Positions 9,110 to 19,000 of a stretch of DNA of 64,000 bases are shown in pieces. Location of the stretch: contig NZ_FYAK01000016.1 in the NCBI RefSeq assembly GCF_900185615.1, positions 1 through 64,000 on the forward strand. Reading direction: 5' to 3'. The stretch's first letter is position 1, and the number at the start of each line of letters is the position of its first letter. The notes under the pieces were generated by a model. The model did not search any database, was not told the origin of the DNA, and was given only the letters and a program-made list of their open reading frames with translations. The position numbers were made by a program, and so were the translations under genes. The DNA is from Photobacterium malacitanum (GTDB lineage Bacteria; Pseudomonadota; Gammaproteobacteria; Enterobacterales; Vibrionaceae).

Positions 9110-9943
9110 TTATTCGGCAGTCATTAAGCGATCATCAGCAGTTAGAATCGATGTCCATGGTAACTGTTCATCACCTAACACAATAAAGTTAGGATTTTCC
9201 AATGTCTGGCGTAAGTTATAAGACAACGGTGTAATATGGGTATTAAAAATTCGCCCGCCCGCTTCTTCAACAATACATTGTGTTGCCGCGGTATCCCACT
9301 CCCCCGTTGGTCCTAAACGTAAATAGCAATCAGCTCCCCCTTCAGCGACTAAACATGCTTTTAGAGAAGCAGAGCCAAGTTCAACGACATTATATTGATA
9401 TTGACTATCAAATCGCGCCTTAGTGATATCAACATTCTGACGTCGGCTAATCGCAATTGTCAGCGCACGTAATGGTGACTGGTGTTTGTTAGTTGAGATC
9501 ACACGCGTTTCACCATCAGCAGTAATTTTATGTGCCCCTTGGCCTTGCGCGGCATAATATGTCACGCCAGAGACTGGTGCATACACCACCCCCATTACCG
9601 GCTTATTATTCTCAATAAGTGCAATGATAGTGGCAAAATCACCACTACCAGCAATAAATTCTTGAGTGCCGTCAAGTGGGTCGATCAGCCAATAACGTGA
9701 CCATTGGCTACGTTCAGTCAGCGAAATATTAGCATCTTCTTCAGATAACACCGGAATATCTGGTGCCAGTAATGATAGTCGCTCAACCACTAATTGATTA
9801 GCGGCTAAGTCAGCACTGGTTACTGGGGTATTATCTGATTTAATATGCTGTTCAAACTGACCATTTTGATAAATATCTAAAATCAAGCGGCCAGAGGCTT
9901 GAGCAATATCGATCACCTCAGGAATAAGATGGTTAAGTGTCAT
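9110..9943 (-). CDS. cysQ: 3'(2'),5'-bisphosphate nucleotidase
   Basis: Removes the 3'-phosphate of PAP, the by-product of sulfate assimilation, and belongs to the inositol-monophosphatase superfamily. The 277-residue protein has the metal-binding set SEEDA (about 67-71), the DPLDGTQEF signature (88-96) and GEWDTAA near the C-terminus. It starts 3 bp after nudE on the same strand, a pairing conserved in Vibrio; both products act on nucleotide by-products. It converges on sthA. Confidence 0.95.
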   Translation of the reverse strand: MTLNHLIPEVIDIAQASGRLILDIYQNGQFEQHIKSDNTPVTSADLAANQLVVERLSLLAPDIPVLSEEDANISLTERSQWSRYWLIDPLDGTQEFIAGSGDFATIIALIENNKPVMGVVYAPVSGVTYYAAQGQGAHKITADGETRVISTNKHQSPLRALTIAISRRQNVDITKARFDSQYQYNVVELGSASLKACLVAEGGADCYLRLGPTGEWDTAATQCIVEEAGGRIFNTHITPLSYNLRQTLENPNFIVLGDEQLPWTSILTADDRLMTAE

Positions 9944-9946
9944 TGG

Positions 9947-10504
9947 CTATTCCTCACAAGCTAAATACTTTAGGGCTAAAAACAGCGCACTAATACTACG
10001 CGCTTCTGCAAAATCAACATGTGTTAGCAACTCTTCAGCTTGTGCTAACGGCCAGCGAACAATCTCTAACGGCTCAGGCTCATCACCTTCTAAACGCTCG
10101 GGATATAAATCTTGGCCGACAAACAATGTCATTCGGCTTGAAAAATACGATGGGGCTAAAATTACTTCTTTTAATGGTTGTAATCGTTGCGCACCAAAAC
10201 CGATCTCTTCTTTTAATTCACGATTTGCTGCTTCAAGTGCTGTTTCACCAGCATCAATCAAACCTTTAGGAAAACCTAATTCATAACGCTCAGTACCCGC
10301 TGAATACTCACGAATAAGTAATAAATCACCATCAGCAGTAACCGGAACAATCAATACTGCATGGCGTCCACTTGGCTGCATGCGCTCATAAGTGCGCTCG
10401 ACACCATTAGAAAAACGTAATTCCAATGATTCAATTTTAAAAAGTCGTGATTGTGCTACAACTTCAGCAGCTAAGATTTGGGGTTTATCTTTGCCTATCG
10501 CCAT
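9947..10504 (-). CDS. nudE: ADP compounds hydrolase NudE (Nudix)
   Basis: Nudix hydrolase acting on ADP-ribose, NADH and diadenosine polyphosphates. The Nudix box (G81 to F103, with RELKEEIGF) is complete, and the downstream APSYFSSRM block matches NudE. The start at 10504 gives 185 residues and has AGGA 7 nt upstream; an ATG nine codons earlier lacks this. It lies directly downstream of gspN on the same strand, separated by a strong hairpin, and immediately before cysQ. Confidence 0.94.
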   Translation of the reverse strand: MAIGKDKPQILAAEVVAQSRLFKIESLELRFSNGVERTYERMQPSGRHAVLIVPVTADGDLLLIREYSAGTERYELGFPKGLIDAGETALEAANRELKEEIGFGAQRLQPLKEVILAPSYFSSRMTLFVGQDLYPERLEGDEPEPLEIVRWPLAQAEELLTHVDFAEARSISALFLALKYLACEE

Positions 10505-10574
10505 GATTAGGTCCTGTTTAATGAAATGCATTACCAGAATAAAAAAAGCTTACTCTAATTAAAAGCGAATAATC

Positions 10575-10609
10575 ACCAGAAAGAAAGCGGCAGTCGAAAT
10601 CGACTGCCG
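10575..10609 (-). terminator. gsp operon terminator
   Basis: CGGCAGTCG and CGACTGCCG (10588-10596 and 10601-10609) form a perfect 9-bp stem with a 4-nt loop, followed on the minus strand by CTTTCTTTCT. It lies about 40 bp past the gspN stop and separates the secretion operon from nudE-cysQ. Confidence 0.75.
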
Positions 10610-10646
10610 GTTATTAATGCTTTTGTGATTAAAATGTTAACTAACG

Positions 10647-11405
10647 CTACAGTCGCCCTGAATAGTTAAGTTTATATTGACCTTTAGTATTCGGATCGCC
10701 TAACCATTTTAATTGTTTTGCAAGCCCAGCAGGAAATTGTGCTCCCGGTTTAAACCACCCATGAAATTTATAGTGGCGATTGGTAGCAAGGTTAGCTTGC
10801 CAATCACTGCTAACATCAGCAGAGGTTTGATTGATTTTGGCAACAACTGCACCTTTAGCACAACTTAAATCAGCAAAAACAGGCCCAGGGTTTATCGTTC
10901 CCATTGGGGTTGCTGCTGATCCTTGTACCCAAGCTAAGGTTGCATCAAGTGTTTTACAATAGGGGGCGGCATAGTGGTAATTTCTAACGGTTAATTCTAA
11001 ATTACCTGTTACCGTTAGCGGAACAGGCAATTGAGCCTGTGCTATTGCTTGAACGGCAGGCATTGATAACAATAATTTTTCCGCGAATGGGCCATCACTG
11101 TTATAACCCACTGCCCCTTGTCCTTGAAGTTGAAATTCACTGCCTTTTCCAAACCGAACATCAAATGCAAGCTCACCCTGTAGCAAGCGACCAATACGCA
11201 TATTCCATTGCAAGTGCCCAAAAGGTTGATTCTGCCAGCGAACATTGCCAGCAGAGCCTTGCCATGGTGTTCCTGTAATACCTTCTAAGGCTAAACCATT
11301 AATTTTAGGTGCATGCTGCCATAACCAACTCGCAGGAACATGAGCCACTAAACTGGCAATAAATACTGCACCAAAACTGGCACCGACGGCTAACTTAAAT
11401 TTCAC
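10647..11405 (-). CDS. gspN: type II secretion system protein N
   Basis: Last gene of the type II secretion operon. The 252-residue product has one N-terminal membrane anchor (about residues 5-23) and a periplasmic domain of the GspN family, with the characteristic early APKINGLALEGITGTPWQGSAG pattern (split here by family comparison) and a LGDPNTKGQYKLNYSGRL-like C-terminus. Its exact role in the apparatus is unclear and it is dispensable in some species. It starts 2 bp after gspM. Its place before nudE matches Vibrio eps loci. Confidence 0.92.
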   Translation of the reverse strand: MKFKLAVGASFGAVFIASLVAHVPASWLWQHAPKINGLALEGITGTPWQGSAGNVRWQNQPFGHLQWNMRIGRLLQGELAFDVRFGKGSEFQLQGQGAVGYNSDGPFAEKLLLSMPAVQAIAQAQLPVPLTVTGNLELTVRNYHYAAPYCKTLDATLAWVQGSAATPMGTINPGPVFADLSCAKGAVVAKINQTSADVSSDWQANLATNRHYKFHGWFKPGAQFPAGLAKQLKWLGDPNTKGQYKLNYSGRL

Positions 11406-11407
11406 GG

Positions 11408-11890
11408 TTATCCTCGTCCTAACTGCAAACGGTTAACTTCAACCATGCCGTTTTTATCGGTTTTTGAGAGATCAATAAACTGAGTATTAATCCCATAGCT
11501 CTGTTGTAAATACACTAACCAATTGACCAAAGTATCAAACGGTAATGGCTGCACCCACACTTGTAGCGCATCATTACGTGGCTGCATACGAATTAAGTCA
11601 ATTTTAAAGCGAGTCGTGGTTTCATTAATGACTTGATTAAGCCCTTGATCACTGACATTGACTGTTCCACCTGCACGTTTAAGAGCTGAAATCTGATTGG
11701 CTTTATGCTCAACCCATGTCAATAATTGGCGCTGTTGATTGATCTTATTCTGAGCGACGGCTGCGCGTTGATTTAACGGCTGCCATACGCCCCAATATAA
11801 CATTGCAACCACCAATGCACCGCCCGCTCCAAGCAGTAAATGTTGTTCCCGCTGACTGAGGGATTTCCACCATGCCTTAATCTCTGCCAT
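11408..11890 (-). CDS. gspM: type II secretion system protein M
   Basis: Inner-membrane platform component that pairs with GspL. At 160 residues it has the usual short cytoplasmic start (KAWWKSLSQREQHLLLGAGG), one transmembrane helix (about 18-37), a coiled-coil-prone region and a small periplasmic ferredoxin-like domain (about 80-160). Its start codon overlaps the gspL stop by one base, so the two are translationally coupled. Confidence 0.95.
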   Translation of the reverse strand: MAEIKAWWKSLSQREQHLLLGAGGALVVAMLYWGVWQPLNQRAAVAQNKINQQRQLLTWVEHKANQISALKRAGGTVNVSDQGLNQVINETTTRFKIDLIRMQPRNDALQVWVQPLPFDTLVNWLVYLQQSYGINTQFIDLSKTDKNGMVEVNRLQLGRG

Positions 11891-13209
11891 TAGGCTTTTC
11901 TCCTCAGTACCACGGCACCACTGACTAAATTATCTGCTTTGGTTAACTGACCTTGAACAACCTCAAACTGCGCACTCAATGCACTGCGTAACTGTTCAAA
12001 ATCTTGAAACCCTGCCGCTGTTGCCTGCAAGCGCAATTCACCACGTGTTTGATCATATTTAAGATTAACAACTTTAATCGAAGGCACTTTTATTAATGCT
12101 GGCTTTAATTCACTGAGCCACATTAACATGCCATTTTGTTCACCATGACCACCTAAACTTTTTAACGCCGCATTCATTTGATTTTTCAAATAGCTCTGCG
12201 AAGGGATACGTTTAAACTGTGGTAAAACTTGACGAAAAATACGTTCACTTTCAGCTCGGTAAGCATTAGCTTGTTGCTCTAAACGCTGCGTAGTTAGTAC
12301 TTGCTCACCAATAAGCACCACCAATAGTACAGCTGCAGCAATAGCAACTTTTCGCCATGGCTGTAAATGTTTACGCCATGCCGCTTGCGGTTTATAAGGC
12401 CCTGATAGCAACGTTGCCTTTGATTCTGCGGCACCGATAGCGAGTAACTGCATCACCAATTCTGGCGTTTGAGGCTGCCAATGCCCAGGAATATTCGCTG
12501 GTGCTGGTGTATAGTGATGAATCGTCACTTGAGCCAAGCTCGCAGTAGCGGCAACAATCGATTCAACTTCTTCCGTCAAACGTGCGGCTTCCGCTTCAGG
12601 CGTAATATCATCACCTTCGTCATCCCCACGATCATCAACCGTATCAACAATAATTGGTGCTTTTTGCGCGGTCACCCAAGCAGCTAACCAACTACTATCA
12701 GCACAAACGCCCATTGCTTCTGATTGACGAATTAACCACTGCCCATCGATTTCAGCGGCACTGTAACCATCATTAAATAAAGGTAAGCATAAACAATCGG
12801 GAATCAGTTTTTTAAGCTCAATACCACAGTCTGCAAACGCTGCTAACCACATTGCGATTTTGTGATGCTCAATAATCGCTACCGTCGCAACATCATTATC
12901 ACGTTTAAGTAATTGTACATGTAAGCTATCCACATCTTGAGCAAGCTCTTCTTCTAGCAGGTACGGTAACACCGCCGCTAACTGACGGCTGCTTCCAGCA
13001 GGAATCGCAACTTGAGTTAATAGCATCTCACTGGTTGGCACTAAGCCATACACTGGGCGAGCTGCAGCATATTCGGTTAATTCACTTAACTGATTAATAT
13101 CCGCCAATTGGCCCGATGCAATCACTTCATTTTGCAGTGGCGACCAGACCAACCATTGCACCGGCATTCCCGGCCGGCTACTTAGCCTTATCGTCAGAAA
13201 TTCGCTCAC
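11890..13209 (-). CDS. gspL: type II secretion system protein L
   Basis: Bitopic inner-membrane protein whose cytoplasmic domain recruits the GspE ATPase and whose periplasmic domain binds GspM. The product is 439 residues: an actin-like cytoplasmic region (about 1-280), one transmembrane helix (about 287-305, VAIAAAVLLVVLIGEQVL) and a periplasmic domain. The start is set at a GTG (13209), giving MSEFLTIRLSS, the family N-terminus, with GGAGG 5 nt upstream. An ATG four codons earlier overlaps that ribosome-binding site. It overlaps the end of gspK by 32 bp. An acidic DDRGDDEGDD insert near residue 200 is unusual. Confidence 0.95.
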   Translation of the reverse strand: MSEFLTIRLSSRPGMPVQWLVWSPLQNEVIASGQLADINQLSELTEYAAARPVYGLVPTSEMLLTQVAIPAGSSRQLAAVLPYLLEEELAQDVDSLHVQLLKRDNDVATVAIIEHHKIAMWLAAFADCGIELKKLIPDCLCLPLFNDGYSAAEIDGQWLIRQSEAMGVCADSSWLAAWVTAQKAPIIVDTVDDRGDDEGDDITPEAEAARLTEEVESIVAATASLAQVTIHHYTPAPANIPGHWQPQTPELVMQLLAIGAAESKATLLSGPYKPQAAWRKHLQPWRKVAIAAAVLLVVLIGEQVLTTQRLEQQANAYRAESERIFRQVLPQFKRIPSQSYLKNQMNAALKSLGGHGEQNGMLMWLSELKPALIKVPSIKVVNLKYDQTRGELRLQATAAGFQDFEQLRSALSAQFEVVQGQLTKADNLVSGAVVLRRKA

Positions 13210-14212
13210 GGATTCCTCCATATTGGCGACGAACGACCGTCACCTTGTTCTTATCATCACGTTTAAATAATGCCACGGTTCGTACTCGGGCACGGTCTAC
13301 TTTTATTTCAGCGTCTAACGAAAAATAATGGCTGGTAACTGTTAGATATTGCTCCATTTTCGTTGCAGTTTTATCCGTTCCTGAATCAGGACTTGCTGTT
13401 GGTGGCTGCGGAATAAGTTTCATAAAGTCAGCAACACTGTCCCAGACGGTATGATTTTTATCACGATCAGCTATAATTTTTTTGGCGTCATCTAATGATA
13501 ATGAGGGCGCAAATAATGCCGATAGCAACACCGCTTGTTTTTCGGTAATGGTATTGACGTTAAGCAACATATCATCGGTTGGTAAAGCGCAAATTAAACC
13601 TTTAACTTGTTGATAAATTTTGGCTGAAACACCATTAATCGCCCTAAACTCGCTGCCATCAGCCAACCAATCATTGGCGCTAACATAGGGCGGTTGGAAA
13701 CTTTCATAGCTACTGTCTTCAGCGCCATAAGCCGATTGCACAGTGGTATTGTTATCCACAAATTCCCAACTTGAGTCAGCGATCACCTCGGCTTCATAAT
13801 CATCGACACCCGATTCAGTGAGAATATTTTGTAAATAAGTCACTAAAAATGGTTTTTGACTATTATCAGCTTTCGATTTGATATTTCTAAAAGCATTTAA
13901 GTTAAAACAGGTTTGTTTATCGGTTAAGTTACCACTGATTACCGCGCCACTATCTAACGGATAACTTTGTTCACCAACAGCCCAAGCTTGAGTTAAATTA
14001 ACGGTTTTACTGTCTTTAAGACTTTGTTTTAGTGCTTGCTCTGCCAGTGCTTCAACCCCTAAGCTATACCAGTAGCCTTGCTGATGTTCGACCTGGTTTT
14101 GTACTCGATGAAAGTTAAGCTGCAACCGCTCGGTCATTTGTACTGCTAATAAGCTCATCAAAGCCACTAACAATAAAACCACAATCAATGCTACTCCACG
14201 TTGCTTTCTCAT
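13178..14212 (-). CDS. gspK: type II secretion minor pseudopilin K
   Basis: Caps the pseudopilus tip with GspI and GspJ. The 344-residue protein has a prepilin leader ending MRKQRG before VALIVVLL; it lacks the Glu at +5, which is characteristic of GspK. The hydrophobic helix (about 7-27) is followed by a large alpha domain inserted in the pilin fold, with acidic stretches suited to Ca2+ binding. It overlaps gspJ by 4 bp (ATGA). Confidence 0.95.
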   Translation of the reverse strand: MRKQRGVALIVVLLLVALMSLLAVQMTERLQLNFHRVQNQVEHQQGYWYSLGVEALAEQALKQSLKDSKTVNLTQAWAVGEQSYPLDSGAVISGNLTDKQTCFNLNAFRNIKSKADNSQKPFLVTYLQNILTESGVDDYEAEVIADSSWEFVDNNTTVQSAYGAEDSSYESFQPPYVSANDWLADGSEFRAINGVSAKIYQQVKGLICALPTDDMLLNVNTITEKQAVLLSALFAPSLSLDDAKKIIADRDKNHTVWDSVADFMKLIPQPPTASPDSGTDKTATKMEQYLTVTSHYFSLDAEIKVDRARVRTVALFKRDDKNKVTVVRRQYGGIRERISDDKAK

Positions 14213-14856
14213 GCGTCAGCCTTTGATGTATCGGTTAGCAGTGCCGATGTCGGCAATAAATAAATTCGCTCAATTTTTCCGAGTTTTTTCAAGGTCATAA
14301 TAACTTTGATCCCCGCAGGCAAACTATCGGCTTTATTCCACTTTTGATGCCATTGCTTATCGTAATAAAACTCAAATTTTAAATCGCTAACACCCGTCAG
14401 TAGCACCCGTACTAACGGTTTGGCACCTACCACGGTATCGGGGTAGCGAAACCAAACCCGCTCTAAATTATCATCAATAATACGATAACCAACACGGGTA
14501 ATGTCGCCGCGAGGGAACATAGATTGCGGGTTTTGCCAACCGCTACGAACAAAGGTGATTCCTTCGCTACTTGAGTCTAAAAGGTACTCACCCGCTTGCA
14601 ATATTTTGTCGGTTGGCTTTTCAGCATCGACTCTAAATTTTCGCGCAACAATCTGTCGAAAATCATTATCCATCATGATCATGGTGCGCTGAATCGCCTG
14701 TAAACGCTGATTGTGATCTTTTGATTGTGCGTCGCTACGCATAACATTAGTAATGACTTGATTGGCAGATAAACTCAACATGGCAAACACTGCAATCGCC
14801 ACCAACACTTCCAGTAAGGTAAACCCTTGCTGCTGACGACGATTAATTTGTGACAT
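14209..14856 (-). CDS. gspJ: type II secretion minor pseudopilin J
   Basis: A 215-residue minor pseudopilin. The prepilin peptidase site is QQQG/FTLLE, cut after residue 11, with the conserved Glu at +5 and a hydrophobic N-terminal helix. The globular part contains the GITFVRSGWQNP and LERVWFRYPD blocks typical of GspJ. It overlaps gspI by 14 bp and gspK by 4 bp, consistent with a stoichiometric I-J-K tip complex. Confidence 0.95.
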   Translation of the reverse strand: MSQINRRQQQGFTLLEVLVAIAVFAMLSLSANQVITNVMRSDAQSKDHNQRLQAIQRTMIMMDNDFRQIVARKFRVDAEKPTDKILQAGEYLLDSSSEGITFVRSGWQNPQSMFPRGDITRVGYRIIDDNLERVWFRYPDTVVGAKPLVRVLLTGVSDLKFEFYYDKQWHQKWNKADSLPAGIKVIMTLKKLGKIERIYLLPTSALLTDTSKADA

Positions 14857-15202
14857 AAGTTTTTACCGTAATAACTGAATGTTTACGTTGTGGATCAGTC
14901 GCGACTGATACTTCAATTTGACGCAACAATTGCTGCTGCGTTTTGGTGCTGGTGACGGTCCAATACCAGTCTCGTTCAGCCAATGTCGACTTGCCACGTT
15001 TAACCGAACTTGGATACTGGCCACTTAAATGCAATTGGGCCAATTCATTATCGGCGACCATTGAGGCCAAGGTTTTTTGCTCTAGATAACCTAAATTATT
15101 TAAGTTTTGACTAACAGCACGCATCACACTTAATGCGGCTACCGCAAAAATAGCTAAAGCAACCAACACCTCTAATAGAGTAAATCCTTGCGAGCGCTTC
15201 AC
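14843..15202 (-). CDS. gspI: type II secretion minor pseudopilin I
   Basis: A 119-residue minor pseudopilin that seeds the tip complex with GspJ and GspK. It has a short leader MKRSQG, then FTLLEVLVALAIFA with the +5 Glu. The globular domain is short, as usual for GspI, with the conserved RDWYWTV block. It overlaps gspH by 4 bp and gspJ by 14 bp. Confidence 0.95.
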   Translation of the reverse strand: MKRSQGFTLLEVLVALAIFAVAALSVMRAVSQNLNNLGYLEQKTLASMVADNELAQLHLSGQYPSSVKRGKSTLAERDWYWTVTSTKTQQQLLRQIEVSVATDPQRKHSVITVKTYVTN

Positions 15203-15795
15203 TGTGGCTGTTCCTGTAGCGATAATTGATCGGCGAATGTTTGCCCTGGCGCTAATAGCACTAAATTACCCACTTCATCTGCCACCACTTGCCAAAATTG
15301 ATGCTGATTATTGATTTCAAAACTGACCGTAAACGGGGTGTATTCACCACTTGCCATCACCACTATTTGTGGTGGTCGCTGTTTGTTTTCCTGATCAGAC
15401 TTTTTAAATATGTCGTCATTTTTAAACATCGACTCAGATTTAAAAAGTCGGTCCTTATCTTTCCATGCGCCACCAATTTCAACGTTAGCAGTAATGCCCG
15501 CCTCCAGTTTTACATTGGTGAAAAATTTTGCACCCTCTAACGGCTGCCAACCATCTTGGGTGAGCGTTAAAAAAGAATATTGATGGGGCTCAATACGAAT
15601 ACCGTAATCAACCCCATTTAACATTGCATCCTCACCCAAAAGTTGGGCTAAATGATGAAAACGTACAGCCTGCTCTTTAACCTCATCGCGCTTATTGTTG
15701 GGTAACGTCGACACCACAGCAACGGCACTGGTTGCCAATAGCACTAACACCAACATAATTTCAATTAGAGTAAAACCTGCATTACGCTTCATCAT
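15199..15795 (-). CDS. gspH: type II secretion minor pseudopilin H
   Basis: A 198-residue minor pseudopilin that links the major pseudopilus to the tip. The leader MMKRNAG precedes FTLIEIMLVLVLLA with Glu at +5. Two adjacent Met codons are possible starts, differing by one residue, and neither has a strong ribosome-binding site; coupling to gspG 6 bp upstream is likely. A Lys/Asp-rich segment (about residues 107-132, with KDKDRLFKSESMFK-type sequence) looks like a species-specific loop insertion. Confidence 0.94.
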   Translation of the reverse strand: MMKRNAGFTLIEIMLVLVLLATSAVAVVSTLPNNKRDEVKEQAVRFHHLAQLLGEDAMLNGVDYGIRIEPHQYSFLTLTQDGWQPLEGAKFFTNVKLEAGITANVEIGGAWKDKDRLFKSESMFKNDDIFKKSDQENKQRPPQIVVMASGEYTPFTVSFEINNQHQFWQVVADEVGNLVLLAPGQTFADQLSLQEQPQ

Positions 15796-15801
15796 TATTT
15801 C

Positions 15802-16248
15802 TTAGCTTTTTTTGTTATAGTTCAACATGTTCCAGTTGCCGATATCAGTGTTAATACCGTCACCGCCTTCTTGACCATCGGCGCCTAGAGTGAAGATATC
15901 AACCGCACCATGCTCGCCCGGTGATACGTATTGGTAATCGTAACCCCATGGGTCTTTAGGTAGACGCTTAATGTAGCCACCATCACGATAATTGCGCGGC
16001 TCAGGTGAAGAAGAAGGCTTAGTTACCAATGCTTCTAATCCTTGATCTGTCGTTGGGAAAACACTGTTATCGAGCTTGTACATTTCCAATGATTGCTCAA
16101 GCGAACTAATATCGGTTACTGCTTTTTGTTGATCCGCTTTTTCTTTGTTACCCAAAAGGTTTGGCACCACTAAACTTGCCAATACCCCAAGGATTACAAT
16201 TACTACCATTACTTCTAACAGCGTAAAACCACGTTGCTTTTGTTGCAT
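15802..16248 (-). CDS. gspG: type II secretion major pseudopilin G
   Basis: Main subunit of the periplasmic pseudopilus. The 148-residue precursor is cut at QRG/FTLLEVMVVIVILG. The C-terminal part carries the conserved Ca2+-binding region (LPKDPWGYDYQYVSPGEHG followed by DIFTLGADGQEGG). An upstream GGAGGG ribosome-binding site, the strongest in the operon, fits its need for high expression. Confidence 0.97.
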   Translation of the reverse strand: MQQKQRGFTLLEVMVVIVILGVLASLVVPNLLGNKEKADQQKAVTDISSLEQSLEMYKLDNSVFPTTDQGLEALVTKPSSSPEPRNYRDGGYIKRLPKDPWGYDYQYVSPGEHGAVDIFTLGADGQEGGDGINTDIGNWNMLNYNKKS

Positions 16249-16271
16249 TTTTCACCCTCCAAAAGAAAAAT

Positions 16272-17498
16272 CTACATTCCGACCATGTTGTTTAATTCAA
16301 TAATCGGCATCAAGGTTGCAATCACGATAAACATCACCACTCCCGCCATCGCGACAATCAATAATGGTTCAAATACTCCTAACGCCATATTGACCAAGGA
16401 TTCAAAATCACGATCTTGGTTATCCGCTGCACGGGTCAGCATTTGTTCAAGCTCACCACTGCGTTCACCACTGGCAATCATATGTAACATCATTGGTGGA
16501 AACAGAGCGGTTTTTTCCAATGACACTCGTAAACTTGCACCTTCACGCACTCTATCGGCAGCTTCAAGGATCTTGTTATTGACGTAAGTATTGGTCATTA
16601 CGTCAGACGCAACTTTCATACCGTCCAATAAAGGGATCGCACTTGAGGTACAAATCGACAATGTACGTGCAAAACGCGAGGTATTTAACCCGCGAGCAAC
16701 TTTACCGATTACTGGTAACCGTAAAATAGCTCGATCCCATTTGATGCGAAACGCAGGTTTTTTCAAAGCTGTTTTAATCAAGGTGATCATGGCAATAATC
16801 ACTATCACCACCAGCAGCCCCCAGTGCTGAACAAAGTTACTGGCGGCCAATAACACTTCAGTGATCGCCGGTAAACCTTGATTCATTTGCACAAATTGAT
16901 CGACAATTTTTGGCACTACAGTCGCTAACAAAAACGCCACCACCGACACCGCCACCAGCGTTAGCATTAATGGGTAAATCATCGCTTGCTGCAACTTGCT
17001 ACGCATCTGTTGACGATTTTCACTGTAATCAGCCAAACGGTTTAAGATGGTATCTAAATGACCTGACTTCTCACCCGCGGCAACCATGGCACGAAATAAC
17101 TGATCAAATACATGCGGATATTCCGCCATACTGTCAGCCAAGGTATAGCCTTCAACTACACGCGAACGTACTGCCAGTAGAATATTTTTTAAACGCGGCT
17201 TTTCATTTTGCTCAGCCACCGCTTTAATACATTCTTCCAGTGGCATTGATGCCTGCACCAATGTTGCTAACTGACGGGTGATCAGCGCTAATTCATTGGT
17301 ACTAATCCCACGTCGAAAAGTGAACTTACTCGGTGCTGCCGCTGCTTTTTTACCTTGACCTGAGGTTTGGTTAACTTCAATCGGCACCAGTCCTTGTTCT
17401 CGCAACTGTTGCCTTACTTGACGCGAGGTATCACCTTCTAATACCCCTTTCTTTTGCCGACCTTTGGCATCTAATGCTTTATATTCAAACGCCGCCAT
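16272..17498 (-). CDS. gspF: type II secretion inner-membrane protein F
   Basis: Polytopic platform protein at the centre of the secretion machine. The 408-residue product has two repeated GspF cytoplasmic domains (about 70-190 and 272-390) and three transmembrane regions (about 170-190, 220-245 and 375-400). The N-terminus begins [18 protein letters not shown], as in EpsF. Its ATG overlaps the gspE stop by one base. Confidence 0.97.
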   Translation of the reverse strand: MAAFEYKALDAKGRQKKGVLEGDTSRQVRQQLREQGLVPIEVNQTSGQGKKAAAAPSKFTFRRGISTNELALITRQLATLVQASMPLEECIKAVAEQNEKPRLKNILLAVRSRVVEGYTLADSMAEYPHVFDQLFRAMVAAGEKSGHLDTILNRLADYSENRQQMRSKLQQAMIYPLMLTLVAVSVVAFLLATVVPKIVDQFVQMNQGLPAITEVLLAASNFVQHWGLLVVIVIIAMITLIKTALKKPAFRIKWDRAILRLPVIGKVARGLNTSRFARTLSICTSSAIPLLDGMKVASDVMTNTYVNNKILEAADRVREGASLRVSLEKTALFPPMMLHMIASGERSGELEQMLTRAADNQDRDFESLVNMALGVFEPLLIVAMAGVVMFIVIATLMPIIELNNMVGM

Positions 17499-19000
17499 TA
17501 GCTCTCCTTGGTTACACGCATCACTTCTTCAAGTGTGGTGATCCCTTGACGTACCTTGGCAAGACCATCGTCACGAATACTTGGTGTGGTTTGACGAACA
17601 TATTTTTCAATCGCTTGCTCACCCGCTTCCGCATGAATCAACTCTTGAACATGTTCATCAATCTGCAGCAATTCATGAATACCTGTACGGCCGCGGTAAC
17701 CTTTAAAATTACACTTGTCACAACCACATGGCCGGTACAAGGTCAGACTATCGGCAGCGGTTAACATAAACAGTTTTTTCTGCTCAGTATCAGCCTCATA
17801 AGGTTGACGACACTCACTACATAAAGTTCGCACCAAGCGTTGAGCTAACACACCTAATAATGATGATGACACCAAGAACGGTTCAATTCCCATATCACGT
17901 AAACGTGTGATAGCACCCACCGCCGTGTTAGTGTGCAAAGTCGATAACACCATGTGACCGGTTAACGATGCTTGCACAGCGATGGCCGCGGTTTCTAAAT
18001 CACGGATCTCACCAATCATCACCACATCGGGATCTTGACGTAAAATGGCACGTAAACCACGAGCAAAAGTCATATCAACCTTGCTGTTTACTTGAGTTTG
18101 ACCAATACCATCGATATCAAATTCAATCGGGTCTTCAACCGTTAGAATATTGCGCTCAGCACTGTTTAGCTCTTGCAAACCGGCATATAGGGTAGTTGAT
18201 TTACCCGAACCAGTCGGACCGGTAACCAAAATGATGCCATGAGGGCGTTCGATGATCTTTCTAAACGCTTCATGGTTAGTGGCTGTCATACCTAAGCTGT
18301 GTAAGTCGAGACGAGTCGCATTTTTATCTAACAAACGTAACACTACGCGCTCACCGTGTGACGATGGCATGGTTGATACTCGCACATCCACCGCACGACC
18401 ACCGATACGTAATGAAATACGACCATCTTGTGGAATACGCTTTTCAGCAATGTCCAACTTCGCCATAACTTTAATCCGCGACACTAATAATGGCGCTAAC
18501 TTACGGCTTGGCTGTAATACTTCACGTAACATGCCATCAACACGGAAGCGAATGGACAACACTTTTTCAAAGGTTTCGATATGAATATCTGATGCACCTT
18601 CTTTGATCGCTTCAGCTAGCATCGCGTTAATCAATTTAATGATTGGCGCATCATCTTCTGATTCAAGCAAATCTTCAGTTTCAGGTAATTCTTCTGCCAG
18701 TGAGAAAAAGTCATCGCTATCAGAACCTAAGTCTTCCATCAACTGACGTGCTTCTGACGAATCACGTTGATACGCATCAGTGAGCTTTTGCTCAAATTGC
18801 GACTCAGATAACTCAACCGGATAAAAACCATCACCGACGACACGGCGCACTTCTGCCAGTACGATTGCAGATAGCTGACCGCAATAATATAACTGCCATC
18901 CTTGTTGATTAGCTTCAATCACCACATGATGGCGCTTGGCAAAAGAAAACGGCAATCTAAATAACACTGCAGTTTCTAATGCCAACGACTCATCTGCCAT
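17498..19000 (-). CDS. gspE: type II secretion ATPase E
   Basis: Hexameric cytoplasmic ATPase that powers pseudopilus assembly. The 500-residue protein has the N1 domain that binds GspL, Walker [10 protein letters not shown] (261-269), an Asp box and Walker B (about 324-332), a His box and a tetracysteine zinc motif (C394, C397, C427, C430), all in the expected order. Start and stop overlap the neighbouring genes by one base each. Confidence 0.97.
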   Translation of the reverse strand: MADESLALETAVLFRLPFSFAKRHHVVIEANQQGWQLYYCGQLSAIVLAEVRRVVGDGFYPVELSESQFEQKLTDAYQRDSSEARQLMEDLGSDSDDFFSLAEELPETEDLLESEDDAPIIKLINAMLAEAIKEGASDIHIETFEKVLSIRFRVDGMLREVLQPSRKLAPLLVSRIKVMAKLDIAEKRIPQDGRISLRIGGRAVDVRVSTMPSSHGERVVLRLLDKNATRLDLHSLGMTATNHEAFRKIIERPHGIILVTGPTGSGKSTTLYAGLQELNSAERNILTVEDPIEFDIDGIGQTQVNSKVDMTFARGLRAILRQDPDVVMIGEIRDLETAAIAVQASLTGHMVLSTLHTNTAVGAITRLRDMGIEPFLVSSSLLGVLAQRLVRTLCSECRQPYEADTEQKKLFMLTAADSLTLYRPCGCDKCNFKGYRGRTGIHELLQIDEHVQELIHAEAGEQAIEKYVRQTTPSIRDDGLAKVRQGITTLEEVMRVTKES